DNA of 64,000 nucleotides from Niallia sp. FSL W8-0635 (GTDB taxonomy: Bacteria > Bacillota > Bacilli > Bacillales > Cytobacillaceae). A program made the translations under genes and the position numbers. Positions 62,416 through 64,000 of this stretch are shown piece after piece. A model generated the notes under the pieces. That model was given only the letters and a program-made list of their open reading frames with translations. It was not told where the DNA came from and made no database searches. The number at the start of each line of letters is the position of its first letter. Within the stretch, counting starts at the first letter, position 1. The stretch lies in contig NZ_JBBOYD010000001.1 in the NCBI RefSeq assembly GCF_038007965.1, positions 226,501 through 290,500 on the forward strand. The letters are read 5' to 3'.

Positions 62416-62718
62416 ATGAAAAAATTGCTTTTAGTATGTGCAGCAGGAATGTCCACTAGTTTATTGGTAAATAAGATGAAGGATGCAGCGAAAGAAAAAG
62501 GGGTGGAATTAGAAATTTTTGCATTGCCAGTGTCAGAATGTCAAAAAGTAGCTCATGAAGTTGATGTTGTTTTATTAGGGCCACAAGTTCGCTATCAAAA
62601 ACCACAGGTAGAAGAAATTATAGCTGGAAGAGTACCAGTAGAAGTTATTGATATGAGAGCATACGGCACAATGAATGGAAAGGCAGTATTAGAAAGAGCA
62701 TTAGAATTAATTGCCTAA
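62416..62718 (+). CDS. PTS Lac-family EIIB component
   Basis: 100 residues, phospho-acceptor C8 in LLVCAAGMSTSLLVNKM, the typical EIIB-Lac/Cel loop. Relays phosphate to the incoming disaccharide together with EIIC. ATG after AAGGAGGG. Thirty-three bp after the GH1 gene. No EIIA gene is visible yet; it may follow EIIC beyond the edge. Confidence 0.94.
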   Translation: MKKLLLVCAAGMSTSLLVNKMKDAAKEKGVELEIFALPVSECQKVAHEVDVVLLGPQVRYQKPQVEEIIAGRVPVEVIDMRAYGTMNGKAVLERALELIA

Positions 62719-62806
62719 TGGATATACAACTTGCAACTAGAGGAGCCTGCAAAGTAAAACAGTTTTCCACAGTGAAAATTATGAAATTATTAGGGGGAAT
62801 TAAATA

Positions 62807-64000
62807 ATGGGTTTTATGGCGGCTTTTGAAAAGTTTGCGGAGAAAACATTAGTGCCAGTTGCAGCAAAATTAAACTCACAGAGGCATATAGTTGCAATCC
62901 GTGATGCATTTATTCTATCTTTTCCTATCACACTTGCAGGTTCATTAATTGTCTTACTAAACTTTGCTGTTCTAGCTCCAGATGGCTTTATAGCTAAAAT
63001 CTTATTTTTGCATAAATTATTTCCAAACTTAGCTGATCTGCAAGCGGTTTTCTCGCCGGTACTAAATGGATCCGTTAATATTTTGTCCATGTTTATCGTC
63101 TTCCTCGTTGCCAGAAATATGGCGATTTCACTCAAAGCAGATGAATTATTAAGCGGACTCACAGGTCTTTCGGTATTTTTCATTATTTATCCACCATATA
63201 CAAATGTTGATGGAGCCAATTTCTTAACGACTCAATGGGTTGGTGCCCAAGGGCTATTTGTTGCATTAATTGTTGGGCTATTAGTCGGAGAGCTTTTCAG
63301 TAGATTATCTAAGTCGAAAAAGTTGCAAATTAATATGCCTGATTCTGTACCTCCAGCTGTTTCTCGTTCTTTTAAGGTATTATTCCCAATTATAATTATT
63401 ACTGTTTTGTTCGCTGTTGTGAACGCTTTAATAAATGCTGTTTATCCAGAAGGATTGCATGGATTTATTTACGCAGTGATCCAGACGCCATTAAAAAGCT
63501 TAGGTACAAATATCGTTTCTCTAGTCATTTTAGCGATTGTTTCCAACCTATTATGGGTATTCGGTATTCATGGTCCCAATACGATTGCTGCTATTCGTGA
63601 AGCAATGTTTGCAGAGGCAAACTTAGAAAATCTTAACTTTGTTGCGGAGCATGGAACAGCTTGGGGAGCTCCATATCCTGTAACTTGGGCGATTAACGAT
63701 GCTTTTGCAAATTACGGTGGTTCTGGAATGACACTTGGATTACTCATTGCTATCTTTATTGTTGCAAAAAGACAGGATTACCGAGATATTGGAAAACTAT
63801 CGCTTGCACCAGGGATATTCAATATTAATGAACCAGTTATTTTCGGTTTACCAGTAGTTTTGAATCCCATTTTAATTGTCCCGTTTATTCTTGTCCCAGC
63901 TATAAATATTATTATTGGATATGTTGCGATTGTATCAGGATTAATTCCGCCAATTGCCTATTCTGTACCATGGACTACTCCAGGTCCGCTAATTGCCTTC
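62807..64000 (+). CDS. PTS cellobiose/lactose-type EIIC component, 5' part
   Basis: Open from ATG 62807 (after TAGGGGG) to the window edge, 398 codons with no stop; the family is about 430-450 residues, so most is present. EIIC-Lac landmarks: FAEKTLVPVAAKLNSQRHIVAIRDAF at the N-terminus, HGPNTIAAI near 260 and FNINEPVIFGLPVVLNP near 340, the sugar-binding region. Imports a beta-glucoside with the EIIB protein. The 88-bp gap to EIIB has no clear feature. Confidence 0.92.
   Translation, partial: MGFMAAFEKFAEKTLVPVAAKLNSQRHIVAIRDAFILSFPITLAGSLIVLLNFAVLAPDGFIAKILFLHKLFPNLADLQAVFSPVLNGSVNILSMFIVFLVARNMAISLKADELLSGLTGLSVFFIIYPPYTNVDGANFLTTQWVGAQGLFVALIVGLLVGELFSRLSKSKKLQINMPDSVPPAVSRSFKVLFPIIIITVLFAVVNALINAVYPEGLHGFIYAVIQTPLKSLGTNIVSLVILAIVSNLLWVFGIHGPNTIAAIREAMFAEANLENLNFVAEHGTAWGAPYPVTWAINDAFANYGGSGMTLGLLIAIFIVAKRQDYRDIGKLSLAPGIFNINEPVIFGLPVVLNPILIVPFILVPAINIIIGYVAIVSGLIPPIAYSVPWTTPGPLIAF

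Overview
The window is low-GC Bacillaceae chromosome. Gene order and best-recognised families (B. subtilis-like cysJI/cysL, an S-box-led cysH operon, sporulenol synthase, NrnB, GlvA/GlvC, a forespore-type promoter) point to an aerobic spore-forming Bacillus relative. Type II IleRS and an archaeal-type AspRS are not the B. subtilis versions, so a more distant genus (for example the Niallia/circulans side) is plausible but not proven. I see no tRNA, rRNA, CRISPR array, intact transposon or prophage.

Layout. 1-3.2 kb: end of an ECF sigma/anti-sigma pair, a TrxR-like flavoprotein and a cyclopropane-fatty-acid synthase-like methyltransferase. 3.4-6.6 kb: acetyltransferases, then a compact cassette of a cysteine-rich MarR regulator, an ArsP/YraQ-type permease, a 44-residue double-CC peptide and an ArsN1/PAT-like acetyltransferase; the first two genes share a palindromic operator. 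6.6-15.7 kb: the most unusual block, an ECF sigma factor, its anti-sigma factor with a large extracytoplasmic domain, three membrane-anchored stand-alone paralogues of that domain, four ABC-2-type permeases in two alternating pairs, one ABC ATPase and a final anchored protein, nearly all overlapping or closely spaced. It looks like a self-contained envelope sensing/export system. 15.8-22 kb: GNAT, azoreductase, two DMT transporters around a Crp/Fnr regulator, a HAD phosphatase, a CBO0543 protein, an SDR and a cupin.

22.2-23.2 kb holds an intergenic array of 45 exact-length 20-bp units with 80-bp higher-order blocks. 23.2-35.9 kb is assimilatory sulfur metabolism: cysI, cysJ and divergent cysL, then an ECF S component, then a SAM (S-box) riboswitch, yezD-like ORF, cysH, cysP, sat, cysC and the three siroheme genes. 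Together these take sulfate from uptake to sulfide and make the siroheme needed by CysI. 36-41 kb: two large hybrid kinases that could form a phosphorelay. 41-46 kb: VOC protein, NrnB and T-box-controlled type II IleRS. 46.5-51 kb: DUF2871 protein, sporulenol synthase, and a T-box-controlled AspRS preceded by an Asp/Asn-codon-rich mini-ORF. 51-54.7 kb: SMP-30 protein, UspA, SulP transporter and a recombinase-like protein lacking catalytic residues. 54.8-64 kb: two PTS sugar modules (a GlvA/GlvC-like maltose type with RpiR regulator; a GH1/Lac-family type with its own RpiR regulator, an exact cre box and EIIB/EIIC) flanking a DUF3231 gene with a forespore-like promoter. The EIIC gene runs off the right edge.

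Start codons were reassigned where a Shine-Dalgarno sequence clearly favours an internal ATG, TTG or GTG. Operator and promoter calls are by eye.
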